This document shows positions 50,947 through 60,408 of a DNA stretch of 64,000 nucleotides, in pieces (the first letter of the stretch is position 1; every line of letters starts with the position of its first letter). The stretch is from Streptomyces sp. S.PNR 29 (GTDB lineage Bacteria > Actinomycetota > Actinomycetes > Streptomycetales > Streptomycetaceae), in NCBI RefSeq assembly GCF_030386795.1, contig NZ_JANUQM010000001.1, positions 554,363-618,362 of the forward strand, read 5' to 3'. The notes under the pieces are model-generated. The model was given only the letters and a program-made list of their open reading frames with translations, did no database searches and was not told the origin of the DNA. The translations under genes were made by a program, and so were the position numbers.

Positions 50947-52175
50947 GACGGCGCCTCCTCCCTCGTCCGGGAGGCGCCGGCCGGAAGACGGACGCACAGA
51001 ACGAATCTGCCCTCGCCGTTCAAGCCTGCCTCCATCGAGCCGCCCTCCGCGGCCAGTCGCTCGGCGAGGCCCACGAGCCCGCCGCCCCTCTTCGGTGTGC
51101 TGTCCCGGTCCACACCGTCGTTCTCGATGGTCAGGACGAGCGTCTCGCCCTGGGTGGCCAGCGTGATGGCGCACCACCGCGCCTCGCTGTGCCGCAGCAC
51201 GTTGGTCGTCCCCTCCCTGACGGCCCAGGCCAGCGCCGACTGCAGCTCGGAGCCGAGCTCGGTCCGCCCCTCGATGCGGCAGTCGACGCCCGCGGCTCGC
51301 AGCACCGACCGGGCCCCTTCTATCTCCGTCAGCAGATCCACCGTCCGATAGCCCTGCACGACGGCTCGTACGTCGTCCTGGGATTCCTGCGCGATGCGCT
51401 GCACCTCCGCCATCTGCGCGGCGGCGGCCTCGGTGTGGCCCTGCTGGTTCAGCTCCACCGCGAGCTCGCTCTTCAAGGCGATCACCGTCAGATTGCGCCC
51501 CAGCACGTCATGGAGATCCCGTGCGAACCTCAGCCGTTCCTCGGCCACGGCCAGCTGGGCCTGCACATGCCGGTTGCGTCTGAGTTCACGCACGACGCCG
51601 AGCGTCCAGTCCGAGAACCAGTACGTGCAGAAGAACGCCGCACCCCCGATGACCCCCACCGCACCGGCTCCGCCGAGCAGCGCACCCGACGCGCCGAGCG
51701 TTCCGGCGAGGAACGCACCGCACACCGCGAGCCCCGAGAGCAGAGCCAGGGACTCCCGCAGCGGCCAGGCCACGACCAGGGGCCCGGCCAGGAACGTCAG
51801 AGCGCCGCCTGCCAGCACCTCGGCCGTGTCCGCGTCGAGCGGTGCCGCACCCGTGGTCAGCCCGAGCGGTACCACCATCGCCACCAGGCTCACGGCCGCG
51901 GCACACACGACCCGTGACCAGTGCCGTGAACCGTGGGACACGCGCCGTGCCAGACCGGCGCGCAGCAGTTCCACACACGTCACGGTCTGGAGCAGTCCCA
52001 GGGCCGCCACCGTCACGGCGAGCCGGCGGCCGGTGTCCGCGGCCGGTGTCGACACCAGCCAGATGACCAGCAGGGTCGGTTCGAGCAAGGCGAGAAGGTA
52101 CAGCGACAGGTGCGTGTACAGTTCGATCCGTTCCGGGCCTCGGTGATAGTCCGTCCCCTGCCGAACCGGAGGCAC
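50943..52175 (-). CDS. Sensor histidine kinase (HisKA_3 type)
   Basis: 410 residues from GTG 52175 (GGAAGGA about 8 nt upstream; a TTG 45 nt earlier is less likely). About six hydrophobic helices in the first 190 residues, DesK-like. Phospho-His in RFARDLHDVLGRNLTVIALK. ATPase: N box REGTTNVLRHSEA, G box IENDGV and GGGLVGLAERLAAEGG. Coupled to the response regulator. Membrane-intrinsic sensing such as cell-envelope stress from lantibiotics is possible; unproven. Confidence 0.93.
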   Translation of the reverse strand: MPPVRQGTDYHRGPERIELYTHLSLYLLALLEPTLLVIWLVSTPAADTGRRLAVTVAALGLLQTVTCVELLRAGLARRVSHGSRHWSRVVCAAAVSLVAMVVPLGLTTGAAPLDADTAEVLAGGALTFLAGPLVVAWPLRESLALLSGLAVCGAFLAGTLGASGALLGGAGAVGVIGGAAFFCTYWFSDWTLGVVRELRRNRHVQAQLAVAEERLRFARDLHDVLGRNLTVIALKSELAVELNQQGHTEAAAAQMAEVQRIAQESQDDVRAVVQGYRTVDLLTEIEGARSVLRAAGVDCRIEGRTELGSELQSALAWAVREGTTNVLRHSEARWCAITLATQGETLVLTIENDGVDRDSTPKRGGGLVGLAERLAAEGGSMEAGLNGEGRFVLCVRLPAGASRTREEAPS

Positions 52176-52432
52176 GCAGCTTTCCTTCCGCTGTCGAGGA
52201 AGTCCTGGGCCTCCATTCAAACATTCGAAGCGGAAACGCGTTGATCATTTTCTGCGCACCCGACGGAACCACCGCGCCTCGACCGGGCGCGTGCGGTGAG
52301 CGAGGACGGCCTGTCATGCGGCCAGTCTTCAGCCCTCTGACCTGCATCGACAGTGGCATGCGTCATTGATCTTCATGACGGTGTCCTGGGCGGCCCCTGA
52401 CATTCGTCATGCCCTTCGACGCCCTTGTCCGC

Positions 52433-53335
52433 CTACCGCAGCGGGGCGGTCTGCAGCAGGTCGCGGCCCAGCTGCCGGGCGGGCGCCTCGGTCTGCTCGG
52501 CGACGCGCCGGAAGGTCTGCTGGGCGGAGCGGGCCGGCCAGTCGGGGGGAAGGTGGCGGGCGGGGAGCCGGGGGTCGGTGCGGATGGTCCACAGCCATTC
52601 GCTGACCAGACGCAGCCGGGTTCCGATCGGGTCGTCCCCGGCCGCCGCGCCCAGGTGGGCGGTCCAGCGCTTGTCGAAGGTGACGTAACGCGCGGCGACG
52701 CTCCCCAGGTCCCAGGTGTCGCGGATCATCAGCTCGATGTCGGTGGCCTGGTCGGCCCGGGCGTGGAAGATCTTGACGTGGGCGGACAGGCCGAGTTCCG
52801 CGACGGTGGCGGAGACGTCGACGTTCCCCGGGGCGATCCACAGGCCGCTGTACAGGGCGCCGAATCCGGACCATGTGAGCCGGGAGCGCAGGTCGTGGCG
52901 CTGGCGTTTCCAGGAGTCGGGCAGGGAGAAACCGAGGAGCGTCCAGGATCCGTCCCAGTCGTCGTTGACGGCGCCCTGCTGCCAGATACGGACACGGCCG
53001 TCCTCCAGGACGCGCTTGGCCTGCGGGGTCAGACCGAAGTACATCCGGCGGCCCTCGCGCTGGCGGCGCAGCAGGCCCCGGTTGACCATGCGGGTCAGTG
53101 TGGAGCGTACGGCCTGTTCGCCGACACCGACGCGGCCGAGGACGTCGATGATGCTGCCCGAGTAGACGCACAGGTCGCCCTCGTCCAGGACGTGGTTGCC
53201 GAAGAAGGCGAGCATGAGCGACTGCGGGCGCTGCTGCGGGCCGTCCGAGCTGTCCGGGGTGTCTGGGGTGTCTGGGGTGTCCGGGATGCCAGGGATGACG
53301 TCGTCTTCCACGGTGGTAAGAGTACGGCCGCCCAT
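52433..53335 (-). CDS. PaaX-family transcriptional regulator
   Basis: About 300 residues; start taken at ATG 53335 but GTG 53311 is also possible and no good ribosome site is seen. The N terminus has a PDTPDTPDTPD repeat from a 9-bp DNA repeat. PaaX winged helix: SLMLAFFGNHVLDEGDLCVY, VRSTLTRMVNRGLLRRQREG, RMYFGLTPQAKRVL; then the PaaX middle and C-terminal domains. PaaX represses phenylacetate genes in other bacteria; here the adjacent genes are a hydrolase and MFS pair, so the ligand differs. Confidence 0.9.
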   Translation of the reverse strand: MGGRTLTTVEDDVIPGIPDTPDTPDTPDSSDGPQQRPQSLMLAFFGNHVLDEGDLCVYSGSIIDVLGRVGVGEQAVRSTLTRMVNRGLLRRQREGRRMYFGLTPQAKRVLEDGRVRIWQQGAVNDDWDGSWTLLGFSLPDSWKRQRHDLRSRLTWSGFGALYSGLWIAPGNVDVSATVAELGLSAHVKIFHARADQATDIELMIRDTWDLGSVAARYVTFDKRWTAHLGAAAGDDPIGTRLRLVSEWLWTIRTDPRLPARHLPPDWPARSAQQTFRRVAEQTEAPARQLGRDLLQTAPLR

Positions 53336-53363
53336 CGACGGTGCGGCGGGCGGCCGTATGCCG

Positions 53364-54758
53364 TCACCGCCCGTCGGCGGGGTGGGCAAGGTCGTACGGC
53401 CGCAGGTACGGGGTGGGGTGGTAGGGGACGTAGCGGGCGGGGGTCGTCGGGTCGGCCGCCGCGGCCCGGGTGTTGAGGGCCGCCGGGGTGGTGCCGTGCC
53501 AGGTGCCGGTGGTGAGGCGGTCCTCCAGGGTGTGCAGGGCGGCGAGTTGCTCGGCGGGACTGAAGGTGCAGTGGCCGGCGTTGTCGACGTACGCCTGACG
53601 GAGGAGGGCCGACGACCCGGCGGCCGTGACCGCCCGCCGCAGCGCGCTCTCCGTCTGGACGGGGACCAGGGCGTCGCCGGTGGTGTGGACGGAGAACTGC
53701 GGTTTGGTCAGCTTGCCGGTGAAGGAGCTGGTCCGGCTCATCCACGCCACGGCGGCCGGGTCGGCGCTGATACGGGGAGCGCGGTTGAGGGTGGCGAGGT
53801 CGGCGCGCAGGGAGAGACCGGCCTTGCGGTACAGCTCGGCGACCTCCTTGCGGACGGAGGACCGGGAGAGCAGTGCCTGGTAGTCGACGCCGGTGTTCCA
53901 GGACATGCTGCCGCCCGCACGGCTCTCGGCCTCCTGCCGCCAGTTGAAGGCGGCGACCTTCAACAGGCCCTTGACGGCCTCGTACTGGTTGGCCTGCTGT
54001 CCGTCCCAGTCGGTCCCGGCGGGCGGTGTCTGCGTCGGCTGGTTCCAGACCGGGATGTTGTGCAGGGCGGCGGCCAGGGCGATGCGGGCCCGCCCGGCGG
54101 CCGTCGACTGCGCCGAGTCGACCGCGGCCGTCAGGGCGTTCGCCGCGTCGGTGGCGCTCGTCTGGTCGGGCAGGTCCGTCAGGGGGATGTCGGCGTCGGG
54201 TGCGAGCAGCGTCTTCAGCGCGAAGACCGGGTCGAGGGTGTTGTTCCAGTTGGCCACGCCGCCGTGGACGAGGCCGCACAGGGACAGCGAGCCGTCGATG
54301 CGGTCGGCGTGGCGCTCGGCGATGGCGGTGGTGACCAGTCCGCCGTACGACGTGCCCCAGGCGATGGTGCGACGGGCCTTCCCGAAGCGGTCGGTGAAGA
54401 CGGTCAGGGTGGCGAGTTGGTCGGGTACCGCGTCCGTCACCGCCCAGCCCGTGGTCGCGTACGAGGAGCCGATGAGGGCGTAGCCCCGGTCGAGCAGGAG
54501 AGCCTTGGTGGCGTCGTCGGGGGCGTCCCGGGCGGGGTTGGGCGCACCGGCCGGGGTGTAGCCGTGGCTGTAGAGCAGGACGGTGCCGTTCCATGCGCCG
54601 GGTACGTCCATCGTGTACGTCGCGCCCGACGGGAGCCGGCCCTCGATGTGGCCGGTGGTGGGGGTGGCCGCCGCGGCCGAGGTGGGAAAGGCGGTGACGG
54701 CGAGCAGGAGGGCCGCCGCGCAGGCGGTGCGACGTGCGGTGCGGGTGCGGGTCGTCAT
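53364..54758 (-). CDS. Secreted alpha/beta hydrolase
   Basis: 464 residues from ATG 54758, overlapping the MFS stop as ATGA; the frame is open much further upstream but there it covers the MFS gene. Signal peptide RTRTARRTACAAALLLAVTA, cleavage after about AAA. Nucleophile in IAWGTSYGGLVTTAI (GxSxGG). The acid and His lie near the C terminus (TTGDALVPVQ, DNAGHCTFS). Probably an exported esterase or peptidase acting before uptake by the co-transcribed MFS symporter. Confidence 0.9.
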   Translation of the reverse strand: MTTRTRTARRTACAAALLLAVTAFPTSAAAATPTTGHIEGRLPSGATYTMDVPGAWNGTVLLYSHGYTPAGAPNPARDAPDDATKALLLDRGYALIGSSYATTGWAVTDAVPDQLATLTVFTDRFGKARRTIAWGTSYGGLVTTAIAERHADRIDGSLSLCGLVHGGVANWNNTLDPVFALKTLLAPDADIPLTDLPDQTSATDAANALTAAVDSAQSTAAGRARIALAAALHNIPVWNQPTQTPPAGTDWDGQQANQYEAVKGLLKVAAFNWRQEAESRAGGSMSWNTGVDYQALLSRSSVRKEVAELYRKAGLSLRADLATLNRAPRISADPAAVAWMSRTSSFTGKLTKPQFSVHTTGDALVPVQTESALRRAVTAAGSSALLRQAYVDNAGHCTFSPAEQLAALHTLEDRLTTGTWHGTTPAALNTRAAAADPTTPARYVPYHPTPYLRPYDLAHPADGR

Positions 54759-56107
54759 GCGGAGATCTCTTCCGTGTGGGGGGTGGTGGGGCGCTCGGTG
54801 GCTTCGGCGAGGGACGTCCGGCTGGTCTCGCGCACGAACAGGACGGTCAGCGCGGTGATGGCGGCGCCGCCGCACAGCAGCAGGGCGACGGGGGTGCTGT
54901 TGCCGCTCCCGGCCACCAGGCTGCCGGCGATCATCGGGGAGAAGCCGGCGCCGATGAGGGTGGCTCCCTGGTAGCCGAGGGAGGCGCCGGTGTAGCGGAC
55001 CCGGGTGCCGAACATCTCGGTGAGCAGGGCGCCCAGCGGGCCGTACATCATGGACTGGGCGATGCCGTGACCGAGGACGACGGCGAGGATGAGCAGACCG
55101 GGCGACTTGGAGTCGACCAGCGCCAGCACGGGGAAGGCGAGCGCGGCCGAGGCGAGGGCTCCGGCGAGGACGACCGGGCGGCGGCCGATCCGGTCGGAGA
55201 GCGCGGAGGCGCAGGGCAGCACGACCAGGGCGACGGACGCGGAGACGGTCAGCGCGGTGAGGACCTGGGGGCGTGCGTAGCCGATGCCGGTGGCGTACGC
55301 GATCAGGTAACTGGTCAGCAGGGACTGGGCGGTGAAGGCGCCGATGCCGACGCAGCAGGCCAGCAGCAGGGGGCGCGGGTGCCGCAGGACGTCGAGGATC
55401 GGCAGCCGGGACTCGGCGCGGTCCTTCTTCACCTCGGCGAACAGCGGGCTCTCCACCACCTTGAGCCGTACGAAGAGTCCGACGCCGAGCAGCACCACGC
55501 TCAGCAGGAACGGCACGCGCCAGCCCCAGGCGGCGAACTCGTCCCTGGGCAGGGTGACGACGAGGGTGACCACGGCGGTGGAGAGCAGGGAGCCGAGCGG
55601 GGCTCCCATCTGCGTGAAGCTGGACCACAGGCCGCGGCGCCGCTCCCCGGCGTGCTCGACGACCATCAGGGTGGCACCGCCCCATTCACCGCCGATGGCG
55701 ATGCCCTGGACGACGCGCAGGGTGATCAGCAGGACCGGCGCCCAGACGCCGATGCTGTCGTACGTGGGCAGCAGGCCGATGAGGAAGCTGGCGCCGCCCA
55801 TCAGGCCCATGGTGAGCAGCAGCATCGATTTGCGGCCGAGCCGGTCGCCGAAGTGCCCGAAGAGGATGCCGCCGAGGGGCCTGGCGACATAGCCGGCGGC
55901 GAAGGTGCCGAACGCGGCGACGGTGCCGACGGCGGGGTCGGCGCCGGGGAAGAACAGTTCGCCGAAGACGAGGGCGGCGACGGTGCCGTAGACGAGGAAG
56001 TCGTAGAACTCCACGGCGGTGCCGAGGAGTCCGGAGAGGGCGACTCGGCGCAGTTGTCGGGTCCGTTCGGAGGTCGTGGACGGTGATGCGACGGGGGACG
56101 TGGGCAT
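54755..56107 (-). CDS. MFS metabolite:H+ symporter (MHS family)
   Basis: 450 residues from ATG 56107 (GGGAG 7 nt upstream). Twelve helices. MHS signature LLGTAVEFYDFLVYGTVAAL, then GHFGDRLGRKSMLL (motif A) and RVVQGIAIGGEWGGATLMVV. Homologues import dicarboxylates, shikimate, proline/betaine or aromatic acids. Coupled to the secreted hydrolase, and a PaaX regulator follows: together a catabolic uptake unit. Confidence 0.93.
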   Translation of the reverse strand: MPTSPVASPSTTSERTRQLRRVALSGLLGTAVEFYDFLVYGTVAALVFGELFFPGADPAVGTVAAFGTFAAGYVARPLGGILFGHFGDRLGRKSMLLLTMGLMGGASFLIGLLPTYDSIGVWAPVLLITLRVVQGIAIGGEWGGATLMVVEHAGERRRGLWSSFTQMGAPLGSLLSTAVVTLVVTLPRDEFAAWGWRVPFLLSVVLLGVGLFVRLKVVESPLFAEVKKDRAESRLPILDVLRHPRPLLLACCVGIGAFTAQSLLTSYLIAYATGIGYARPQVLTALTVSASVALVVLPCASALSDRIGRRPVVLAGALASAALAFPVLALVDSKSPGLLILAVVLGHGIAQSMMYGPLGALLTEMFGTRVRYTGASLGYQGATLIGAGFSPMIAGSLVAGSGNSTPVALLLCGGAAITALTVLFVRETSRTSLAEATERPTTPHTEEISA

Positions 56108-56232
56108 CGCGGTCTCCCTTGACCGGGGGAAGGACATCGCGAAGGTAGGCGCTGGAATGACCCGCGTCAATAAAGTGCACAACATTGCTCCGCACGGGAG
56201 CCGCACAGGGACCGCGGAGGGGCGGCGGAGAC

Positions 56233-57051
56233 CTAGCCGCGCAGTACGCCGGCGATCACCGTCCCGATCAGGGACACGCCCATCACCACCACGAGGGCCA
56301 GCAGCACGGCGACGATGAGGATCCCACCGGCCGTCCACAGGAAGGAGCCGGCCTCGGTCGCTTCGCCGGGGCTCGCGGGGTCGTAGGTGACCTCGATACG
56401 GGGCGCCTGGACGCCTGTCGTCTCGTAGGTGTACGTGGCGCCCGTGGTCGTCGTGTAGGCGTACACCCGCCACTTGTCGGTGTAGTGCGAGAAGTCGGCC
56501 ATGACCGTGATGCCGTGCCGTTCCAGCCGCCATTCCCGTACGACCGCACGGCCCGCGAAGCAGAGCCCCAGGCCGCCGACGGACAGCAGGACCGAGCCGA
56601 AGAGCAGCATGCCCGCCTGCGCCCAGCCGTCGAGCACCCCCACGGCCACCAGGAGCCCGGCGTACAGCAGCGCGCCCGCCGCGGCGGCCGCCTTGCGGCC
56701 GGACAGCCGGCCCGTCGCCGCACCGGTCAGCGGCCGGACCTCCACCAGGGACGACCCGTCCACCGGTGTCTCGTCACCCGCACGGACCGGCAGCAGGGGG
56801 CCCACCGTCTGCGCGAACGCCGCGGCGCCCGCCGCGCTGACACCCTCGATGCGGTAGACCACCGGCTCGGCCCCGCCGAGCAGTTCGATCTCGGCGGCGC
56901 GTCCTTGCGCGCGTACGTCCGCCATGGCCTCCAGCGGTATGAGCCGCTCCTCGGCGGCCCTGCGCAGCACCACCGTCCGGCCCTCCAGGCGGAGCACCGC
57001 GCCGCCCTTTCCCCGTAGTACCAGCGAGGCCGTCTCCGCCATCTCCGTCAT
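56233..57051 (-). CDS. DUF3592-like membrane protein
   Basis: 272 residues, ATG 57051 (or 57042). N-terminal 100 residues form a PH-like beta domain (VLRLEGRTVVLRRAAEERLI). Two helices at 122-160, then a soluble DUF3592-like part (VTYDPASPGEA) and a last helix IAVLLALVVVMG-like at the C terminus. Widespread in Streptomyces; function unknown. Confidence 0.82.
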   Translation of the reverse strand: MTEMAETASLVLRGKGGAVLRLEGRTVVLRRAAEERLIPLEAMADVRAQGRAAEIELLGGAEPVVYRIEGVSAAGAAAFAQTVGPLLPVRAGDETPVDGSSLVEVRPLTGAATGRLSGRKAAAAAGALLYAGLLVAVGVLDGWAQAGMLLFGSVLLSVGGLGLCFAGRAVVREWRLERHGITVMADFSHYTDKWRVYAYTTTTGATYTYETTGVQAPRIEVTYDPASPGEATEAGSFLWTAGGILIVAVLLALVVVMGVSLIGTVIAGVLRG

Positions 57052-57085
57052 TCCCCCCTGCCTCGAAGAGCCACATCCTAGGAAA

Positions 57086-57126
57086 CGGCCCGGGGCCCGC
57101 TCCTCGCAGGAGCGGGCCCCGGGCCG
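57086..57126 (-). terminator. Strong terminator of the secreted-protein gene
   Basis: CGGCCCGGGGCCCGCTCCT (57086-57104) pairs perfectly over 19 bp with 57108-57126, loop CGC. It lies 33 nt beyond the stop codon of the leftward gene at 57160. Confidence 0.9.
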
Positions 57127-57159
57127 GGTGGTGTGTGGCCGTGGGTCAGGACGTGCGGG

Positions 57160-58068
57160 TCAGACGCGGGTCAGGCGAACCGCCACCGTCTCGCTGACCG
57201 TCACCGGCTTGGCGTAGTCCGGGTCCGTCGCCGTCGCGCGGGCCTCGACCTCGACGTCGCCCTTCTGGAAGGGGACCGAGCCGGTGGGCACGGCCGTGCC
57301 GGTCCAGGCGACCGGGGCGCCCGGGGTGCAGGACACCGTCGTGGAGAAGGAGCCGCGGATGAGGTCCCGCTTCTTCACCTGCGTGACATCGCCCCCCACC
57401 GTCACCTGCACCGGCTTGTTGCAGCTCACCGTGCCGTGGAAGGTGGCCTTGCCGTTGAGGCGGCTCGCGGTGCCGTCCACGGCCACGGCGAGGCCGAGGC
57501 CGAGTTCGGCCGGCGGGGCCGGGTTGTCGATGTGGACCTCGCCGCGGGCGGCGGGGGTGTCGCCCTCGCAGTGCTGCTCGAAGGTGGCGTCGAGCTTCTT
57601 CACGTAGCCCTGGGGGCCGAACTCCACGTCGGCGATGGTGAAGGTGCCGGTGAGCTGGTTGCAGCCGCGGCCGTTGCCGCTGAGCGACAGGCCCGGCTCG
57701 GTCCCCTCGTTGAACGGGTAGCGGGTGGCTCCGGTGTAGGTCCCCGGCGTCAGGGACTTGCCGGCCGGCGCCGCGAGGTTCAGGGTCCACCAGTCGCCGT
57801 TCGCTCCGTCGACGGAGACGGTGACCACCCGGTTGTCGGTGTTGCCGGAGACGTTCATACGGTCCTGGGACGCCGTGTAGGAGTAGGACCGGCCGCCGCT
57901 GATGTAGTCGCCCTCGTCGCCGCTGAAGCCGAGGGTGCCCTCGGTGACCGGCAGGGCGTGCGCTTCGGTGCCGGAGAGCAGGCCGGTCGTACCGGTGGCC
58001 ATGGCCAGCGCCAGTGCGAGGGTGGCCGTGGCACGGGTCAGGACGCGTCTGGGCACGCTGAGGTTCAT
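57160..58068 (-). CDS. Secreted protein of unknown function
   Basis: 302 residues from ATG 58068 with GGGGGGA 6 nt upstream. Signal peptide RVLTRATATLALALAMATG, cleavage after AHA. The mature part is beta-rich with three or four Cys, likely disulfide-bonded (GRGCNQLTGTF, EQHCEGD, GTVSCNKPVQV, TVSCTPG). No catalytic motif. Probably an extracellular beta-sandwich protein. Confidence 0.85.
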   Translation of the reverse strand: MNLSVPRRVLTRATATLALALAMATGTTGLLSGTEAHALPVTEGTLGFSGDEGDYISGGRSYSYTASQDRMNVSGNTDNRVVTVSVDGANGDWWTLNLAAPAGKSLTPGTYTGATRYPFNEGTEPGLSLSGNGRGCNQLTGTFTIADVEFGPQGYVKKLDATFEQHCEGDTPAARGEVHIDNPAPPAELGLGLAVAVDGTASRLNGKATFHGTVSCNKPVQVTVGGDVTQVKKRDLIRGSFSTTVSCTPGAPVAWTGTAVPTGSVPFQKGDVEVEARATATDPDYAKPVTVSETVAVRLTRV

Positions 58069-58214
58069 GGATGTTCCCCCCTGGTCGGAAATGAAGCCCC
58101 GTTGCCGATGTGACGTCGGCGTAGCGAGTCTGCCAACCCTGGGGATGTGCGACAACTGTGTTTCAGCTGTGCTGAGTTGATCTTTCAGCCAACACCTGGT
58201 GGGCCCTGTGCGCC

Positions 58215-59321
58215 TCAGGTCGCCGTGTAGCCGAGTTGCCGCCTCATGTAGGGGGTCATCAGCGTCTTCGCCTTGGCCAGCGTGGTCGTACGGCTGCCGA
58301 GGACGGCTGTCTCGCCGCCCGGCACGGGGAGCACGGTCAGTCCGTCGGCCGGGCCGAAGGGCACGATCAGCGGGATGCGCTGGATCGGTTTGTAGAAGCG
58401 GGGCTCCTTGCGGTGCCGACCGGAACTCTGCAGGTACGAACGGATGTTGTGGGCGGCGATGTCCGCCTGGGCGAGCGCGGCGGGGGTGACCTTGAGCTCG
58501 CTGACGTCGTTCACGTCGCCGACCGCGAACACATCCAGCCGCCCCTCGACGCGGAGCGTCCGGTCGACCTTGACGTGCCCGTCGGCGGTCAGCCAGTCGC
58601 CGTGTCCGGCCAGGCGCAGCCAGAGCGTGTTGGGGGTGGTGCCCGTCGCCCAGAAGGAGAGGTCGGCTTCGAGGACGGTGCCGTGTGCGTCGCGGTAGGT
58701 GCCGAAGTCGTGGCCCGGGGACATGAAGGCGCCGAGCCGCACCTCGATGTCGTGGGACTCCAGCCAGGCCTGCGCCTTGCGGCCGGCCCGCGCGCTGCCC
58801 GTGGCGTCGAGCAGCGCGTCCCCGGAGTGGGCGAGCGTGACCCGGGCGTCCGGCCGGGCCAGGCGGATCTCGGCGCTGAGCTCCACGCCGGAGGGGCCGC
58901 CGCCGACGACGAGGACGTGCTCGGCGGTGGCGATCCGCTGCTGGTGCTCGGCGAAGGACTTGGCCGCCTCCTCGGTGGTGCTGCCGACGAAGCGGGCCGG
59001 TTCGGGATAGTCGGCGCCGGTGGCGATCACCAGCACGTCGTACGGGAGCCGCTCCCCCGTGGCCAGCGTCACGTGCCGTTCGGCGCTGTCGATGCGGACC
59101 GCCTTCCCCGTCACCACACGGCCGTTGGTCAGCAGCCGGTCGTACGGGATGAAGGGGGTCACCGTCCACTCCGGGCGCACGCCGGCGCGCAGGGAGGCGA
59201 TGCGGTGGAAGAAGATCTCCTTGCGGTCCACCAGCGTGACCCGCGCCGTCCGGTCCAGTCGTTTCGCCAGGCGGACGCCCGCATAGCCGCCGCCGATCAC
59301 CACTACGTCGCCGTCATGCAC
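58215..59321 (-). CDS. FAD-dependent NAD(P)H oxidoreductase (NDH-2/AIFM2-like)
   Basis: 368 residues from GTG 59321 (GGAG 8 nt upstream). FAD motif VVVIGGGYAGVRLAKRL, NAD motif VLVVGGGPSGVELSAEI and C-terminal FAVGDVND. Lacks the C-terminal membrane anchor of true NDH-2, so closer to AIFM2/FSP1-type quinone reductases. Divergent from a MarR regulator, which probably controls it in response to phenolics or redox stress. Confidence 0.92.
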   Translation of the reverse strand: MHDGDVVVIGGGYAGVRLAKRLDRTARVTLVDRKEIFFHRIASLRAGVRPEWTVTPFIPYDRLLTNGRVVTGKAVRIDSAERHVTLATGERLPYDVLVIATGADYPEPARFVGSTTEEAAKSFAEHQQRIATAEHVLVVGGGPSGVELSAEIRLARPDARVTLAHSGDALLDATGSARAGRKAQAWLESHDIEVRLGAFMSPGHDFGTYRDAHGTVLEADLSFWATGTTPNTLWLRLAGHGDWLTADGHVKVDRTLRVEGRLDVFAVGDVNDVSELKVTPAALAQADIAAHNIRSYLQSSGRHRKEPRFYKPIQRIPLIVPFGPADGLTVLPVPGGETAVLGSRTTTLAKAKTLMTPYMRRQLGYTAT

Positions 59322-59530
59322 GCCGAGTCTCCTGTGCCTGTGGGGGGAGCGAGCGCCGCGGCGGACGGACTGCCCTCGGCCACTCGACTGCCGGTGAGCG
59401 TAGGCGCTTGAACGTTGAAGTGGTGGCCGGACTCTGTGTGCGTTCTGTGAAGTGACGGCGGGGAACAAGACGCGTGCAGAAGCCACGCAGAGCCCCGGGA
59501 GGAGGCCTGACACGCCGTTAAGCTGACCGG

Positions 59531-60013
59531 ATGGGCAAAGCCGCGGAGGGGCAGATAGGGGTCGCCGACGCCTTGGTGCGGTCGGCGTTCCTGGTGAATG
59601 CCGTGTACGGCGAGGCGAGCCGCGGGTTCGGGCTGACCCCGCAGCAGGGTCAGCTGCTGTGCGTACTCAGGCCTCAGCCGTACGGGATGAGTGAACTCGG
59701 GGAGATGCTCGGGCTGGCGAAGTCGAGCCTGACCGGGCTGGTGGACCGGACCGTGCAGCGGGGGCTGGTGCGGCGGGAGGCGGATCCGCGCGACGGACGG
59801 GCCGTACGGGTGGGGCTGACGGAGCAGGGGGCCCGGCTCGCGGACGAGTTCTACGACGAGACCTGCCGGCGTATCGAGAAGCTGCCCTCGGGACTCGGCA
59901 CCAGCGAGCGGGAACGGCTCGCCGGCCTCCTCGCCCGGGTCGTGCTCGACAACCGGGTGCCAGAGGTGTTCGCCGAGCCGGTCGTGCCAGGAGAGTCCCC
60001 GGCACCTCGATGA
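59531..60013 (+). CDS. MarR-family regulator
   Basis: 160 residues. Winged helix: YGMSELGEMLGLAKSSLTGL, VDRTVQRGLVRREADPRDGR, AVRVGLTEQG, the latter two the DxRxxR wing. Divergent from the NAD(P)H oxidoreductase, 209 nt between starts, which is the likely target. Confidence 0.94.
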   Translation: MGKAAEGQIGVADALVRSAFLVNAVYGEASRGFGLTPQQGQLLCVLRPQPYGMSELGEMLGLAKSSLTGLVDRTVQRGLVRREADPRDGRAVRVGLTEQGARLADEFYDETCRRIEKLPSGLGTSERERLAGLLARVVLDNRVPEVFAEPVVPGESPAPR

Positions 60014-60079
60014 CTCCGGGCCCCTAGAGGGCTTCGGACGGCCCGGCCGGCCGCCGCGACCGCCCGCCCGCCTCCCGGA

Positions 60080-60399
60080 GACCTCACGCCGCCGCCGGCA
60101 CCGGCGTCACAGTCGCGGCCGCGCTCCTGGAGTACGTCTGGGAGGAGGCGGTGCGGCCGTACTGGTCCCGGCGCCGCCGGGTGCTGGAGGCCGACGTCGG
60201 GGCTTCAGGTGCCGTCCGACCGAACCCAGCCCTGACCGGTCACGGCGACCAGCTGGCTGGTGCTCATGGGGGAGCCGAGCAGCACGACGTGGAACGGCGG
60301 CGGGCGGGGCGCTCGGTGCTGTACTTCCGGACGGCGGCCGGGGAGGTTCTCGCGAAGGCGTCACGCCCCGGCCAGGAGGATGTCAGCCGCCGGAACTAG
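60080..60399 (+). pseudogene. ArsR/DUF5937-type regulator, frameshifted remnant
   Basis: Pieces in different frames: ALLEYVWEEAVRPYWSRRRR then VLEADV (middle of DUF5937 ArsR proteins) and RRAGRSVLYFRTAAGEVL (end of the C-terminal winged helix). The parts between are missing. Not functional. Confidence 0.6.
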
Positions 60400-60408
60400 C
60401 ATCCGCAC

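Noticed and set aside
53196..54974. Rightward open frame opposite the secreted hydrolase
   Set aside because: Low-complexity Gly/Val-rich translation with no motif; shadow of the real gene.
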